A stretch of 64,000 nucleotides of DNA from Woeseiaceae bacterium (GCA_028277185.1 JANQGQ010000029.1:29012-93011); one strand, 5' to 3'; counted from the stretch's first letter, positions 34,671 to 42,804 are shown. Notes: generated by a model from the letters alone, not told the origin. Numbers and translations: made by a program.

Positions 34671-36956
34671 ATGACTGCGAAGAAAACCCCCGACGTCGTG
34701 TCGTCCCGGGAAGACGACTACAGTGACATGCTCGATCAGCCCGATGTATCCCTAGTGGAGCGCCCGGGTGCCAGCGAGCCCTACGAAAAAGTCTTTCAAC
34801 GGCGCCTCGCTCGCCGGCAATTCCTCAAAGGGTCCGCGGGCGTAGCGGCGGGCGTCGCCGTTGGCGGCGCGCTCGTACCCGAGCAAGCGGACGCTTTTTG
34901 GTGGAGCTGGTGGCGCCGCCGGTTCTCGCGGCGCGACGACACGCTGCGCTTCTCACCGATCGAGGGCAGCAACGCTGACCGCATCATCGTGCCCTACGGC
35001 TACACACAGGACATCGTGATCCGTTGGGGCGACAGCATCAATCGCCACTATCCGGATCTGGACACCGACGAGATCGAAAACGGCGCGCTGCTGGCCCCGG
35101 GTGCCGGCGAAGCGCAGGCGAATCAGTTCGGCTACAACTGCGACGCCGTCGAGTTCTATCCGCTGATCCCGCGGACGGGGATCTCCAGCACGGGCTTCGT
35201 GTGCTGCAATCACGAGTACACGCAGCCGGAGATGAAGTATCCGGGTTGGCCGCTGTTCGGCGAGCAGATCCTCGATCCGGACAGCAACGAGATCCGGCCC
35301 GCGACGAGCGAGGAGACCGCCGCGCGCATCCGCGACTTCGTGATCGAGCATCCGGAAGCGGTGAAAGTAGAGCTTGCCGCGCACGGCATCTCCGTCGTCC
35401 GGGTTCGCCGCCGCCGCGGTCGTTGGTCGTACCGCAAGGGCTCGCGCTTCAACCGCCGCATTACGGCCGAAACGCCGATCGAGATCTCCGGTCCGGCTGC
35501 CGGCCATCCGCTGCTGCAGACCTACGGCGATCCGACCGGCACGGTCGTCAAGGGCACGCTCAACAACTGCGCGGGCGGACAGACGCCCTGGGGTACTTAC
35601 CTCAGTGCGGAAGAGAACGTCGATCAGTACTTCGGTAACTTCGCGGCCTTTTCGGAGCGCGCGAGCACGGACGAAGAGCTCAATGTGCTGGACGCTCACG
35701 CCCGGCTGCCGCTGCCGCGCGGACAATCGAATCGCGGCTGGGAGTATGTAGAGACCCGTTTCGATGTCGATGTCGAGCCCAATGAAGCGCTCCGGTTCGG
35801 CTGGGTCGTGGAAGTCGATCCCTACAACCCGCATACGCCGGCCAAAAAGCGCACGGCAATCGGTCGCTTCAAGCACGAGTGTGCGACGACGATTCTTGCC
35901 AAGGACAACCGCTGTGTCGTCTACTCGGGCGACGATGCGCGCATGGAGTACGTCTTCAAGTTCGTGAGCAAGGACAGCTACGATCCGCACGCACCTCGCT
36001 CGAAGGCCATGGACCTGCTCGACGAGGGCACTCTCTACGCCGCGCGCTTCAACGAGGACGGCAGCGGCGAATGGCTGCCGCTCATATTCGGTACCGGCCG
36101 CCTGCTTCCGGAGTTCGGTTTCGACAGTCAGGCCGAAGTGCTGATCAAGGCACGCAAGGCCGCCGACCTGCTGGGCGCGACGCCAATGGACCGGCCGGAA
36201 GACGTCGAAGCGAATCCGAAGTCGAAGAAGGTCTACGTGGCGCTGACGAACAATACGCGACGTCAGAACACGGATGCCGCCGGGACCCGGATTTTCCAGG
36301 GCCGCGAAGTCAATACGTTCCCGGAGCCCGCGAACCCGCGCGGACCGAACCGCTTCGGCCACATCATGGAGATCACCGAGGCGAACGACGACAACGCCGC
36401 CGAGCACTTCACGTGGGAGATCTTCCTCCTCGCCGGCGATCCGGAAACCACGGTCGGGAGTTACTTCACCAGCATCGACGACGTGACCGCGAACATCAAC
36501 ATCGCCGGCAACACGGCGCCCGGTCAGGAAGACGTCTACTACGCGGGTTGGGACGACCCGTCCCAGGTGGCGCCGATCGGCTCGCCCGACAACATTTCGT
36601 TCGACAACGACGGTAACCTCTGGATCATCACGGACGGCAGCCAGCCGCGCGGGACCAACAACGGCGGTTTCGCCGTGCCCACCGAGGGGCCGAACCGCGG
36701 CAAGCTCCGGCAGTTCATGTCCGGGCCGATCGACTGCGAGGTCTGCGGCGGCGAGTTCACGCCGGACAATCGGACGCTGTTCCTCAACATCCAGCACCCG
36801 GGCGGCCGCTTCGCGTCCTTTGGCAACCCGACGCTCGAGCAGCCGTCGAGCTTCTGGCCGGACAGCTCGGTCGACGGCGGCAGCAAGAAGCAGCCGCGTC
36901 CGTCGCTGGTCGCGATCAAGAACGGCCGCTACGGTTGGGGCCGCGTTGGCGAGTAG
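34671..36956 (+). CDS. phoX: PhoX-family (DUF839) phosphatase, Tat-exported
   Basis: A 761-residue protein with a twin-arginine-like signal (RRQFLKGSAGVAAGVAVGGA, about 43-62), so it is exported folded. The rest is a PhoX-type beta-propeller: GYNCDAVEFYPL, CNHEYT, FKHECATT and the late FDNDGNLWIITDG and GGEFTPDNRTLFLNIQHPGGRF blocks. PhoX enzymes use Ca2+ and Fe to hydrolyse phosphomonoesters. AGGAG lies six bases before the ATG. Length is typical. Confidence 0.9.
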   Translation: MTAKKTPDVVSSREDDYSDMLDQPDVSLVERPGASEPYEKVFQRRLARRQFLKGSAGVAAGVAVGGALVPEQADAFWWSWWRRRFSRRDDTLRFSPIEGSNADRIIVPYGYTQDIVIRWGDSINRHYPDLDTDEIENGALLAPGAGEAQANQFGYNCDAVEFYPLIPRTGISSTGFVCCNHEYTQPEMKYPGWPLFGEQILDPDSNEIRPATSEETAARIRDFVIEHPEAVKVELAAHGISVVRVRRRRGRWSYRKGSRFNRRITAETPIEISGPAAGHPLLQTYGDPTGTVVKGTLNNCAGGQTPWGTYLSAEENVDQYFGNFAAFSERASTDEELNVLDAHARLPLPRGQSNRGWEYVETRFDVDVEPNEALRFGWVVEVDPYNPHTPAKKRTAIGRFKHECATTILAKDNRCVVYSGDDARMEYVFKFVSKDSYDPHAPRSKAMDLLDEGTLYAARFNEDGSGEWLPLIFGTGRLLPEFGFDSQAEVLIKARKAADLLGATPMDRPEDVEANPKSKKVYVALTNNTRRQNTDAAGTRIFQGREVNTFPEPANPRGPNRFGHIMEITEANDDNAAEHFTWEIFLLAGDPETTVGSYFTSIDDVTANINIAGNTAPGQEDVYYAGWDDPSQVAPIGSPDNISFDNDGNLWIITDGSQPRGTNNGGFAVPTEGPNRGKLRQFMSGPIDCEVCGGEFTPDNRTLFLNIQHPGGRFASFGNPTLEQPSSFWPDSSVDGGSKKQPRPSLVAIKNGRYGWGRVGE

Positions 36957-38076
36957 CGCGACGCCGACATCGGAGTCTGGCGGAGGGCGCGCGTCTGCGC
37001 CCTCCGTCAGCGATGAGGCGGACAGCGGCGACGACGAGTCGCTGCTGCGCGGCGACCGGGTGCCTGACTTCGTGCTGCCCGCCGCCGACGGTCGTGCGCT
37101 TTTGTTCTACGAGTTCGCCGCCGGCCAGCCCGTACTGATCGCAAGCTGTGCCGCCGGCTGGAGCCGCGATACCGTCGGGAACCTGGCGAGCGCACTTGCC
37201 GACAGCACCGAGCGCCATGCGCTCCAGGCCGTTCTGCTCTGCGATCAGCCGCCCGACGCCGTTACGGAGTCGCGTGGCTTCGTTGCGTTGATCGACGACG
37301 CGTCCAGGCTGCGCCGGCACCTGTTCGGCGACGTGTCGAACGACGTCGAGGGCGTTTTGGCGATTACGGACGCCAATCTGCGCGTCATGGACGGCTGCGT
37401 CCTCGACGAGCCTGCCGATGCAGACGGGTTTGCGGCCGTTGTGAACGGTCTGGTCGAAGAGGCACGCTCCGACGCGGGACGCGAACAGGCGACGTCCGCC
37501 GCGCCGGTCCTCATCGTGCCCCGTGTGCTGCCGCCGGGACTCTGCGCCGATCTCATCGACGGCTTCGAACGCTGGTCTCCGGTCGATTCTCCGATGCCGG
37601 CCGCCGACGGCTCAGGTCTCGCGGTCGACCCGGACAGGAAGACGCGGCGCGACGCCCTCATCGAAGATGCGGAGCTCGAGCAGGAACTGATTGCTTGCGT
37701 CGCACGTCGCGTGCTTCCCGAGGTCCAGAAAGCGTTTTGTTATCGTGCCGAGCGTTTCGAGCGGCCGAAGCTGGTGTGCTACGACGCGGCGACCGCCGGA
37801 CACTTCGATGCCCACCGCGACAACACGGCACCCGACACCCGGCATCGTCGCTTCGCGCTTACGTTGAATCTCAATACGGGTAGCTACGAGGGCGGCGAAC
37901 TGGTGTTCCCCGAGTACGGACCGGAAAGCCGTTATGCGCCGCCCGCCGGCGGTGCGATCGTCTTCGCCTGCAGCCACGCGCACAGGGTTACGCCGGTGAG
38001 CGCGGCCCGGCGTTATGCGGTCGTGAGTTTCATGGTCGAAGGCCCAAAATCGAGCCGGCCTGCTAAGGACAGTTAG
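36946..38076 (+). CDS. 2OG-Fe(II) oxygenase with N-terminal peroxiredoxin-like domain
   Basis: About 376 residues: an AhpC/TSA-like N-terminal domain (VPDFVLPAADGRALLFYEFAAGQPVL, about 30-170) fused to a C-terminal 2-oxoglutarate/Fe(II) dioxygenase of the prolyl 4-hydroxylase type. Metal ligands are HRD in FDAHRDNTAP and His in CSHAHRVTPV; Arg in SAARRYAVVSF may bind 2-oxoglutarate. The start is uncertain: TTG 36946 overlaps the phoX stop, while a strong hairpin at 36978-37009 lies inside this frame. Convergent with the outer-membrane barrel gene, overlapping by 4 bases. Confidence 0.8.
   Translation: MASSATPTSESGGGRASAPSVSDEADSGDDESLLRGDRVPDFVLPAADGRALLFYEFAAGQPVLIASCAAGWSRDTVGNLASALADSTERHALQAVLLCDQPPDAVTESRGFVALIDDASRLRRHLFGDVSNDVEGVLAITDANLRVMDGCVLDEPADADGFAAVVNGLVEEARSDAGREQATSAAPVLIVPRVLPPGLCADLIDGFERWSPVDSPMPAADGSGLAVDPDRKTRRDALIEDAELEQELIACVARRVLPEVQKAFCYRAERFERPKLVCYDAATAGHFDAHRDNTAPDTRHRRFALTLNLNTGSYEGGELVFPEYGPESRYAPPAGGAIVFACSHAHRVTPVSAARRYAVVSFMVEGPKSSRPAKDS
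36978..37009 (+). terminator. Strong hairpin after phoX
   Basis: Thirteen-base arms 36978-36990 and 36997-37009 pair with one G-T wobble around a GCGTCT loop. It starts 22 bases after the phoX stop, where a terminator would be expected, but there is no T run and it lies within the likely reading frame of the oxygenase. Confidence 0.4.
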
Positions 38077-38702
38077 AACCTCACCGTGACTCCGGCGAAG
38101 GTTTCGATCTGCCCCGCGATATCGCCACTCAACGCGACGGCACAGCCGGCGACGCCGGCATCGGGGGCGGAGAGGCAGAAGATTTCGCTGTCGGAGTCGA
38201 CGAGGATGCCGTAAGCCCTCGCTTCGAGACGAAAACCCACTCGCGAGCTCGGTGCGACCTTGATGCCGAGGCCGATAGAGCCCGAGAAGAACGTGTCCGA
38301 TTCGGACACGGCGCCGCGCGTTTCGACGTGTGTGCCGCCCAGCGTCAACGCGAGATAGGGAACGACGTTGTCGCCGTCGAAGCGATACGTCCCGCCGAGT
38401 TGGGCCGTAATGCTGTCGAAGTCGACGCGTCGATCGAACTCGTTCGCGGCGTCGACGACGCGTGCCTCGGTGCTCTGGGTGCTCACCAGCACTTCCCATT
38501 CCGTATTGTCGCGAGCGGGCCAGTTCAGGATTGCACCGAAACTCGACGAGTCGTCGAGTTCGGCTTCGGCGCTGTCGGCGTCGCCGTCCATTTGTCCGCC
38601 CATGCGATAAGCGCCGAATGCGGTCAGCTCAAATCTGCCCGGATCGGCCCAAAGCGTCATCGGCATGCCGAGCAGGATCAGGCCTGTAACGCGTCTGATC
38701 AC
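38073..38702 (-). CDS. Outer-membrane beta-barrel protein
   Basis: A 209-residue exported protein with signal peptide (ending ...MTLWA), then alternating polar/hydrophobic strands such as FELTAFGAYRMGG, WEVLVSTQST, SITAQLGGTYRF, YLALTLGGTH, GFRLEARAYG, ending in aromatic Phe (GVTVRF), as in small OmpA/OmpW-like barrels. Start is GTG at 38702, behind GAGGAG. One Cys pair is in the region FCLSAPDAGVAGC. Exact role unknown; divergent from the MerR gene. Confidence 0.82.
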   Translation of the reverse strand: MIRRVTGLILLGMPMTLWADPGRFELTAFGAYRMGGQMDGDADSAEAELDDSSSFGAILNWPARDNTEWEVLVSTQSTEARVVDAANEFDRRVDFDSITAQLGGTYRFDGDNVVPYLALTLGGTHVETRGAVSESDTFFSGSIGLGIKVAPSSRVGFRLEARAYGILVDSDSEIFCLSAPDAGVAGCAVALSGDIAGQIETFAGVTVRF

Positions 38703-38785
38703 GGTGCGTTCTCCTCGTCCACGGTTGCGGTATCGCGAGCTTGAGACAGTATCGGCTTGCCGCAGTTCGCCGCGCAAGCCATCGG

Positions 38786-38815
38786 TTGTCTATTACGGTG
38801 TCTAAGTATTGTCGA
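38786..38815. promoter_or_regulatory. Three direct TTGTCTA-like repeats upstream of the MerR gene
   Basis: TTGTCTA at 38786, GTGTCTA at 38798 and TTGTCGA at 38809 lie 12 and 11 bases apart, about one DNA turn each, about 75 bases before the MerR start. The same motif forms an inverted repeat before the photolyase gene, so this is a candidate autoregulatory site. Confidence 0.5.
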
Positions 38816-38888
38816 AGTTAGAGGTCTGCAGTACATTTCCGCGTTCGGTTGTCGGGGGCGACAGCCATTGCGATCCAGGAGAGGCGGC

Positions 38889-39863
38889 ATGTCCGACAGC
38901 GGTAAAGACCATTACGGGATTGGTGCGGTGGCCCGGCTGACCGGCCTGTCCGACCATACGATCCGCGTCTGGGAACGCCGCTACGGCGCCGTCGTCGCGG
39001 AGCGGAGCGCATCCGGACGGCGGGTGTACGTCGCCGAACACGTCGAGAAGCTGCGTCTCCTGAAGCTCCTGACCGACCACGGCGTTTCCATCGGAACGAT
39101 CGCGGGTGACAGCAGTGAGGCACTCAAGCACCGGCTGGCGACTATCGGAGATCTCACGCAGCGGCCGGGTCTGGAGGCCACGCGTGTCGCCCTTCTCGGA
39201 AGCTTTTTGGTGTCCCGGGTCCGATCCGGCGAACCGTGGCCGGGCGCGCTGAGTTTCGTGGTTGTCGAGTCGGACCCGGATCAGTTCGCGGCAGCGCTTA
39301 CACCCGGCTGTGCGGACGCTCTGGTGCTGGAGCTGCCCACCGTGCTTCCGGCGACGCGTGAGCGGGTCGACGCTCTCCGGGCGAAAAGCGGCGCGGCGCG
39401 CTGCATCGTGGTGTATTCGTTCGCGCGCCGCGCCGACGTCGAGGAACTGGCGGCCGAGGACGTCGTGTTGCTGCGTGCGCCGATCCGACTCGAAGAGCTT
39501 GGCAACGCGCTGGTGCGGCAACGCCTTGCGCCGGTCGCTGCGGAATCGGCCGCGCCGCCGGCGGACATTCCGGAAGGTCCATTCAGCGACACGGGGGGAG
39601 CGCCGCCGCCGCGACGGTTCTCGACGGAGCAGCTGATCAGGCTGAGTCGTATCGAAACGGTGGTCGATTGCGAGTGCCCACAGCACCTCGCGCAGCTCGT
39701 CGCCGATCTGTCGGCGTTCGAACTCTACAGCGCGAGTTGCGCCGCCCGCGACGATGACGACCGGGCACTTCACGAGTATCTGCATGCCAGCAGTGCGCGC
39801 GCGCGAGCAGCTATCGAAGAGGCGCTTGCCAAGGTCATCGCAGCGGAGGGCATCTCCGTTTAG
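38889..39863 (+). CDS. MerR-family regulator with C-terminal alpha/beta domain (LitR/CarH-like layout)
   Basis: A 324-residue regulator. The MerR winged HTH is at residues 9-75 (YGIGAVARLTGLSDHTIRVWERRYGAV, with the S/ASGRRVY wing). A second domain at about 90-205 (VALLGSFLVSRV to VVLLRAPIRLEELG) has the alternating pattern of a B12-binding-like Rossmann domain, but the His needed to hold cobalamin is not seen. A further C-terminal helical part contains CECPQHLAQLVADL. AGGAG precedes the ATG. Position before a photolyase gene is typical of light-response MerR regulators. Confidence 0.82.
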   Translation: MSDSGKDHYGIGAVARLTGLSDHTIRVWERRYGAVVAERSASGRRVYVAEHVEKLRLLKLLTDHGVSIGTIAGDSSEALKHRLATIGDLTQRPGLEATRVALLGSFLVSRVRSGEPWPGALSFVVVESDPDQFAAALTPGCADALVLELPTVLPATRERVDALRAKSGAARCIVVYSFARRADVEELAAEDVVLLRAPIRLEELGNALVRQRLAPVAAESAAPPADIPEGPFSDTGGAPPPRRFSTEQLIRLSRIETVVDCECPQHLAQLVADLSAFELYSASCAARDDDDRALHEYLHASSARARAAIEEALAKVIAAEGISV

Positions 39864-39893
39864 CACGCCCGGTCGAAACAATTAGCAACAAAA

Positions 39894-39918
39894 TTTGTCT
39901 ATCTATATCCTAGACAAA
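39894..39918. promoter_or_regulatory. Inverted-repeat operator upstream of the photolyase leader
   Basis: TTTGTCTA (39894-39901) and TAGACAAA (39911-39918) are perfect 8-base arms with 9 bases between, directly before the -35 box. A third copy-like element (TTGACAAATA) starts 11 bases after the second arm and overlaps the -35. The shape suits binding by a dimeric MerR-type protein such as the one encoded next door. Confidence 0.6.
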
Positions 39919-39921
39919 ATA

Positions 39922-39949
39922 TTGACAAATAGCTCCAGCGAACTAGACT
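39922..39949 (+). promoter_or_regulatory. Sigma70-like promoter of the photolyase leader
   Basis: TTGACA at 39922-39927 and TAGACT at 39944-39949 with a 16-base spacer. Start of transcription would be near 39956. Confidence 0.6.
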
Positions 39950-39955
39950 CAAGTC

Positions 39956-40072
39956 ATGAGTCATGCGTGCTGTCAGTTCGCAAAGCGGCGTTCCCGAGCA
40001 GAGACATCCCTCCCCCTGATCCTTCCGTCTCTGCACTTCCGACCGGCGGTCCTCCGGACCGCCGGTGTTTTT
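39956..40072 (+). ncRNA. Candidate small RNA or attenuator leader with C-rich loop
   Basis: Between a promoter and an intrinsic terminator lies a roughly 117-nt stretch with a hairpin whose arms are GCAGAGAC (39998-40005) and GTCTCTGC (40027-40034). Its 21-base loop is C/T-rich (ATCCCTCCCCCTGATCCTTCC), the kind of sequence that pairs with ribosome binding sites. The terminator follows at once. It may act as a separate sRNA, or as a leader where read-through feeds the photolyase gene 84 bases downstream. Confidence 0.55.
40042..40072 (+). terminator. Strong intrinsic terminator before the photolyase gene
   Basis: ACCGGCGGTCC and GGACCGCCGGT form a perfect 11-bp stem with a 3-base loop, followed by GTTTTT. 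It lies downstream of a promoter and upstream of the coding start, which is unusual for a plain terminator. Confidence 0.85.
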
Positions 40073-40155
40073 AGCGGCGGGGGCGAATCACCGGCTGCGA
40101 TCGAGCCGCAGGGACTCCGGCACAACATGCCGACTACGACAGGAGACCTGCAGCC

Positions 40156-41463
40156 ATGACAGCCCCAAGGCGTCCGGGCGCGACGCGCGCGGCCGCGACA
40201 ATCGCGCTCGAATCGTTTGTACCGCGTGCCGGCCGCCGCTATGCGCGAGAGCGCAACTTCGACTACGGTCCGAGCGACCGGCACAACGTTTCCGTGCTCT
40301 CGCCGTACATCCGGCACCGCTTGCTTCTGGAAGAGGATGTGCTCGCCGCGGTGCTCGATGAACATGGCCTGAGCGACGCTCAAAAGTTCGTCGAAGAGCT
40401 TTTCTGGCGCACGTATTTCAAAGGCTGGCTCGAGCACCATCCCGAGGTATGGGACAGCTACTTCAGTGACGTTGCCGCCGTCGTCCGTCGTCTGGACGGC
40501 GACACCGCGGCATGCGAACGCTACAACGAAGCCGTGGCGGGCAACACGGGCATCGACTGTTTCGATGCATGGGCGACAGAACTCGCCGAGACCGGCTACC
40601 TCCACAATCACGCGCGAATGTGGTTCGCGAGTATCTGGATTTACACGCTCGAGTTGCCCTGGCAGCTCGGTGCCGATCTGTTCATCCGGCACTTGCTGGA
40701 CGGCGATCCGGCTTCGAATACGCTCGGCTGGCGGTGGGTGTGCGGTCTGCACACACGGGGCAAGACTTATCTCGCCAGGGTCTCCAACATCACGAATTTC
40801 ACGAACTACCGCTTCAATCCGCGCGGTCGTCTGGCGACCAGCGCACCGCCGCTGACGGAGGATCTGTCGGCAGCGACACGGCCGCCGACGCCCCTGCCGT
40901 CCGCCGATCCGGAACCGACCGGGCGATTCGGTATTCTCGTCACCGAGGAGGATTGCAGCGTCGAGCACGGTCTGCTGACGGGCAGGGCAGCGGCCGCGCT
41001 GGGCCTGACCGCGACTAAGGATCGTTCCGTCCTGCCGGTGAGTCCGCTCGTGTACGACTTCGCCAAAGATGCAATCGGCGACGCCCTTGGACGGGTGCGC
41101 GATGCATGGGGCTGTCCGGTCGAGCAGGGCGGCGATGACGACTGGGCCGATCAGGTGCTTGCGTGGGCGGAACGTCATCGCCTGAACAAGATCGTAACGG
41201 CGTGGGCACCCGTCGGTCCGGTTGCCGCGCGACTGCCCGCGCTCAATGCGCGCCTGTCCGACGCGGGCATCGAGCTGTTCCGCATCAGGCGCAGCTTCGA
41301 CGAAGCGGCCTGGCCCTATGCCGGCCGCGGCTACTTCAAGCTCAAGCGTCAGATCCCCGCGGTACTGTCGGCCGCGGGTCTGGGTGCCGCAGTTGCCGAA
41401 AAGACTGTCGGAGAATACGCCGGCGCATCCTCGGGCGGCGCCGGCATGAATTGGTCGGGGTAG
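40156..41463 (+). CDS. Photolyase/cryptochrome-family FAD-binding protein with N-terminal FAD domain
   Basis: A 435-residue flavoprotein of the photolyase superfamily. The FAD-binding helical domain starts near the N-terminus: YGPSDRHNVSVLSPYIRHRLL (about 36-56), FVEELFWRTYFKGWLEHHPEVW (about 79-100), GYLHNHARMWFASIWIY (about 150-166) and NTLGWRWVCGLHTRGKTYLAR (about 191-211). The usual N-terminal alpha/beta antenna domain is missing; instead a C-terminal region (about 255-420) contains an alpha/beta-like stretch (ADQVLAWAERHRLNKIVTAW). It may be a light-sensing or DNA-repair protein. AGGAG lies about ten bases before the ATG. Confidence 0.85.
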   Translation: MTAPRRPGATRAAATIALESFVPRAGRRYARERNFDYGPSDRHNVSVLSPYIRHRLLLEEDVLAAVLDEHGLSDAQKFVEELFWRTYFKGWLEHHPEVWDSYFSDVAAVVRRLDGDTAACERYNEAVAGNTGIDCFDAWATELAETGYLHNHARMWFASIWIYTLELPWQLGADLFIRHLLDGDPASNTLGWRWVCGLHTRGKTYLARVSNITNFTNYRFNPRGRLATSAPPLTEDLSAATRPPTPLPSADPEPTGRFGILVTEEDCSVEHGLLTGRAAAALGLTATKDRSVLPVSPLVYDFAKDAIGDALGRVRDAWGCPVEQGGDDDWADQVLAWAERHRLNKIVTAWAPVGPVAARLPALNARLSDAGIELFRIRRSFDEAAWPYAGRGYFKLKRQIPAVLSAAGLGAAVAEKTVGEYAGASSGGAGMNWSG

Positions 41464-41528
41464 CGAGATTTGAACTCACGACTTCTACCTCCCGAAGATA
41501 GCGCTCTACCAGGCTGAGCTATACCCCG
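41452..41528 (-). tRNA. tRNA-Pro (anticodon CGG)
   Basis: A complete 77-nt cloverleaf on the minus strand: acceptor stem CGGGGTA/TACCCCG, D arm AGCTCAGCCTGGTAGAGCG, anticodon loop TTCGGGA (CGG, reading CCG), T arm GTGAGTTCAAATCTCGC, encoded CCA. Its 3' end overlaps the photolyase stop by 12 bases on the opposite strand. Confidence 0.97.
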
Positions 41529-41539
41529 AAAAAGGCGGG

Positions 41540-42538
41540 TCAGGAGCGGCGTTTTACGGAAAACTCGGCGAGAGCGACGAGAGCTTCTTTGTGGGCCGAC
41601 TCGGGAATGTCGGCCAGCGAACCGATAGCGCGTTCCGCTGCCTCTTCTGCGCGCGCGAGAGTGTACTGGAGCGCCCCTGTGGATTCAATAAGCGACCGGA
41701 TCTCGTCGAGACGGTCGAGCCCGCCCGACGTGACGGCGTCGCGCAGGAGCCGGGCACCGTCGGCATCGGCGTGCCTGAGTGCGACGATGAGCGGCAGCGT
41801 TGGTTTGCCTTCGGCAATGTCATCACCGAGATTCTTACCCATGTCCTCGGCCGACGCCGCGTAGTCCAGGGCGTCATCCACGAGCTGAAATGCCGTACCC
41901 AGCAGGCGGCCGTACTGCGTAAGGGCGGTCTCTGTGCCGGCCTCGGAACCGGCGAGTATCGCGGCTATCCTCGCGCCCGCCTCGAACAGTTTGGCGGTCT
42001 TGCGGTAGATTACTTCGCGGTAGCTGTCCTCGGTCGTATCCGGGTCGTGCACGTTCATCAGCTGCAGGACTTCTCCGGCGGCGATCGTGTTGGTTGCGTC
42101 GGCCAGAACCTCCATAACCCGCATGCTCCCGAGTTCGACCATCATCTGGAACGAGCGCGAGTACAGGAAATCGCCGACGAGTACGCTGGCCTGGTTGCCG
42201 AAGACGGTGTTCGCCGATGCTTTTCCGCGGCGCATCGACGATCCGTCGACGACGTCGTCGTGAAGGAGGGTAGCGGTGTGGATGAACTCGATGATCGCCG
42301 CCGCCGCAACGTGACCGGAGCCCTGGTAGCCGAGTGCTCGTGCTGCGAGCAGTACAATCATCGGCCGCAGCCGCTTGCCACCCGACAGGACGATGTGTTC
42401 GGCCACGCTGGAAACGAGGTCGACGTCGCTCTTGAGGCTGTCGCGGATGAGCGCATCTACCTGCTGCATGTCGGTGGCAGCAAGCTGAGTGACATCGTCG
42501 ATGTCGAGAGCCGGCGTCCGTGGTTCTGGTGCGTGCAT
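41540..42538 (-). CDS. ispB: Polyprenyl (octaprenyl) diphosphate synthase
   Basis: A 332-residue trans-prenyltransferase that makes the long isoprenoid tail of ubiquinone. The first Asp-rich motif is LLHDDVVD (about 91-98) and the second is LVDDALDY (about 218-225); GGKRLRPM and GEVLQLMN are also typical. The divergent position to rplU is the classical proteobacterial layout. tRNA-Pro lies just downstream. Confidence 0.94.
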   Translation of the reverse strand: MHAPEPRTPALDIDDVTQLAATDMQQVDALIRDSLKSDVDLVSSVAEHIVLSGGKRLRPMIVLLAARALGYQGSGHVAAAAIIEFIHTATLLHDDVVDGSSMRRGKASANTVFGNQASVLVGDFLYSRSFQMMVELGSMRVMEVLADATNTIAAGEVLQLMNVHDPDTTEDSYREVIYRKTAKLFEAGARIAAILAGSEAGTETALTQYGRLLGTAFQLVDDALDYAASAEDMGKNLGDDIAEGKPTLPLIVALRHADADGARLLRDAVTSGGLDRLDEIRSLIESTGALQYTLARAEEAAERAIGSLADIPESAHKEALVALAEFSVKRRS

Positions 42539-42804
42539 GGGAAGCGGGATAATGCCTGATTGGCGCTCGAATGGCGAGGCGGCCGCGTACCTGGCGGGGC
42601 CCGGCGACGAATATTAAGTTGTTGAAATCCACCAGAAAAAAGCAATGCGGTAGCGTTGACCGTCGGAAGAAGAGTCGATAGAATCGCGGATCTTTTGCAA
42701 CCGCTTAAGCCGCCCGCTTGTCGGCAGCGCCCCCAAGGTTTGCGAAAACTTTTTTCTTTTCAGCAGGTTGCGTTCGAATCGCCTGCTCAACGGAGTTATT
42801 CACA

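Noticed and set aside
34953..36797. 614-residue open frame on the minus strand across phoX
   Set aside because: It is antisense to a clear PhoX gene and its composition is that of a high-GC shadow frame, with no recognisable motif.
39956..40159. 67-residue open frame in the photolyase leader
   Set aside because: It would begin exactly at the predicted transcription start and run through the terminator stem; structure explains the region better than a protein.
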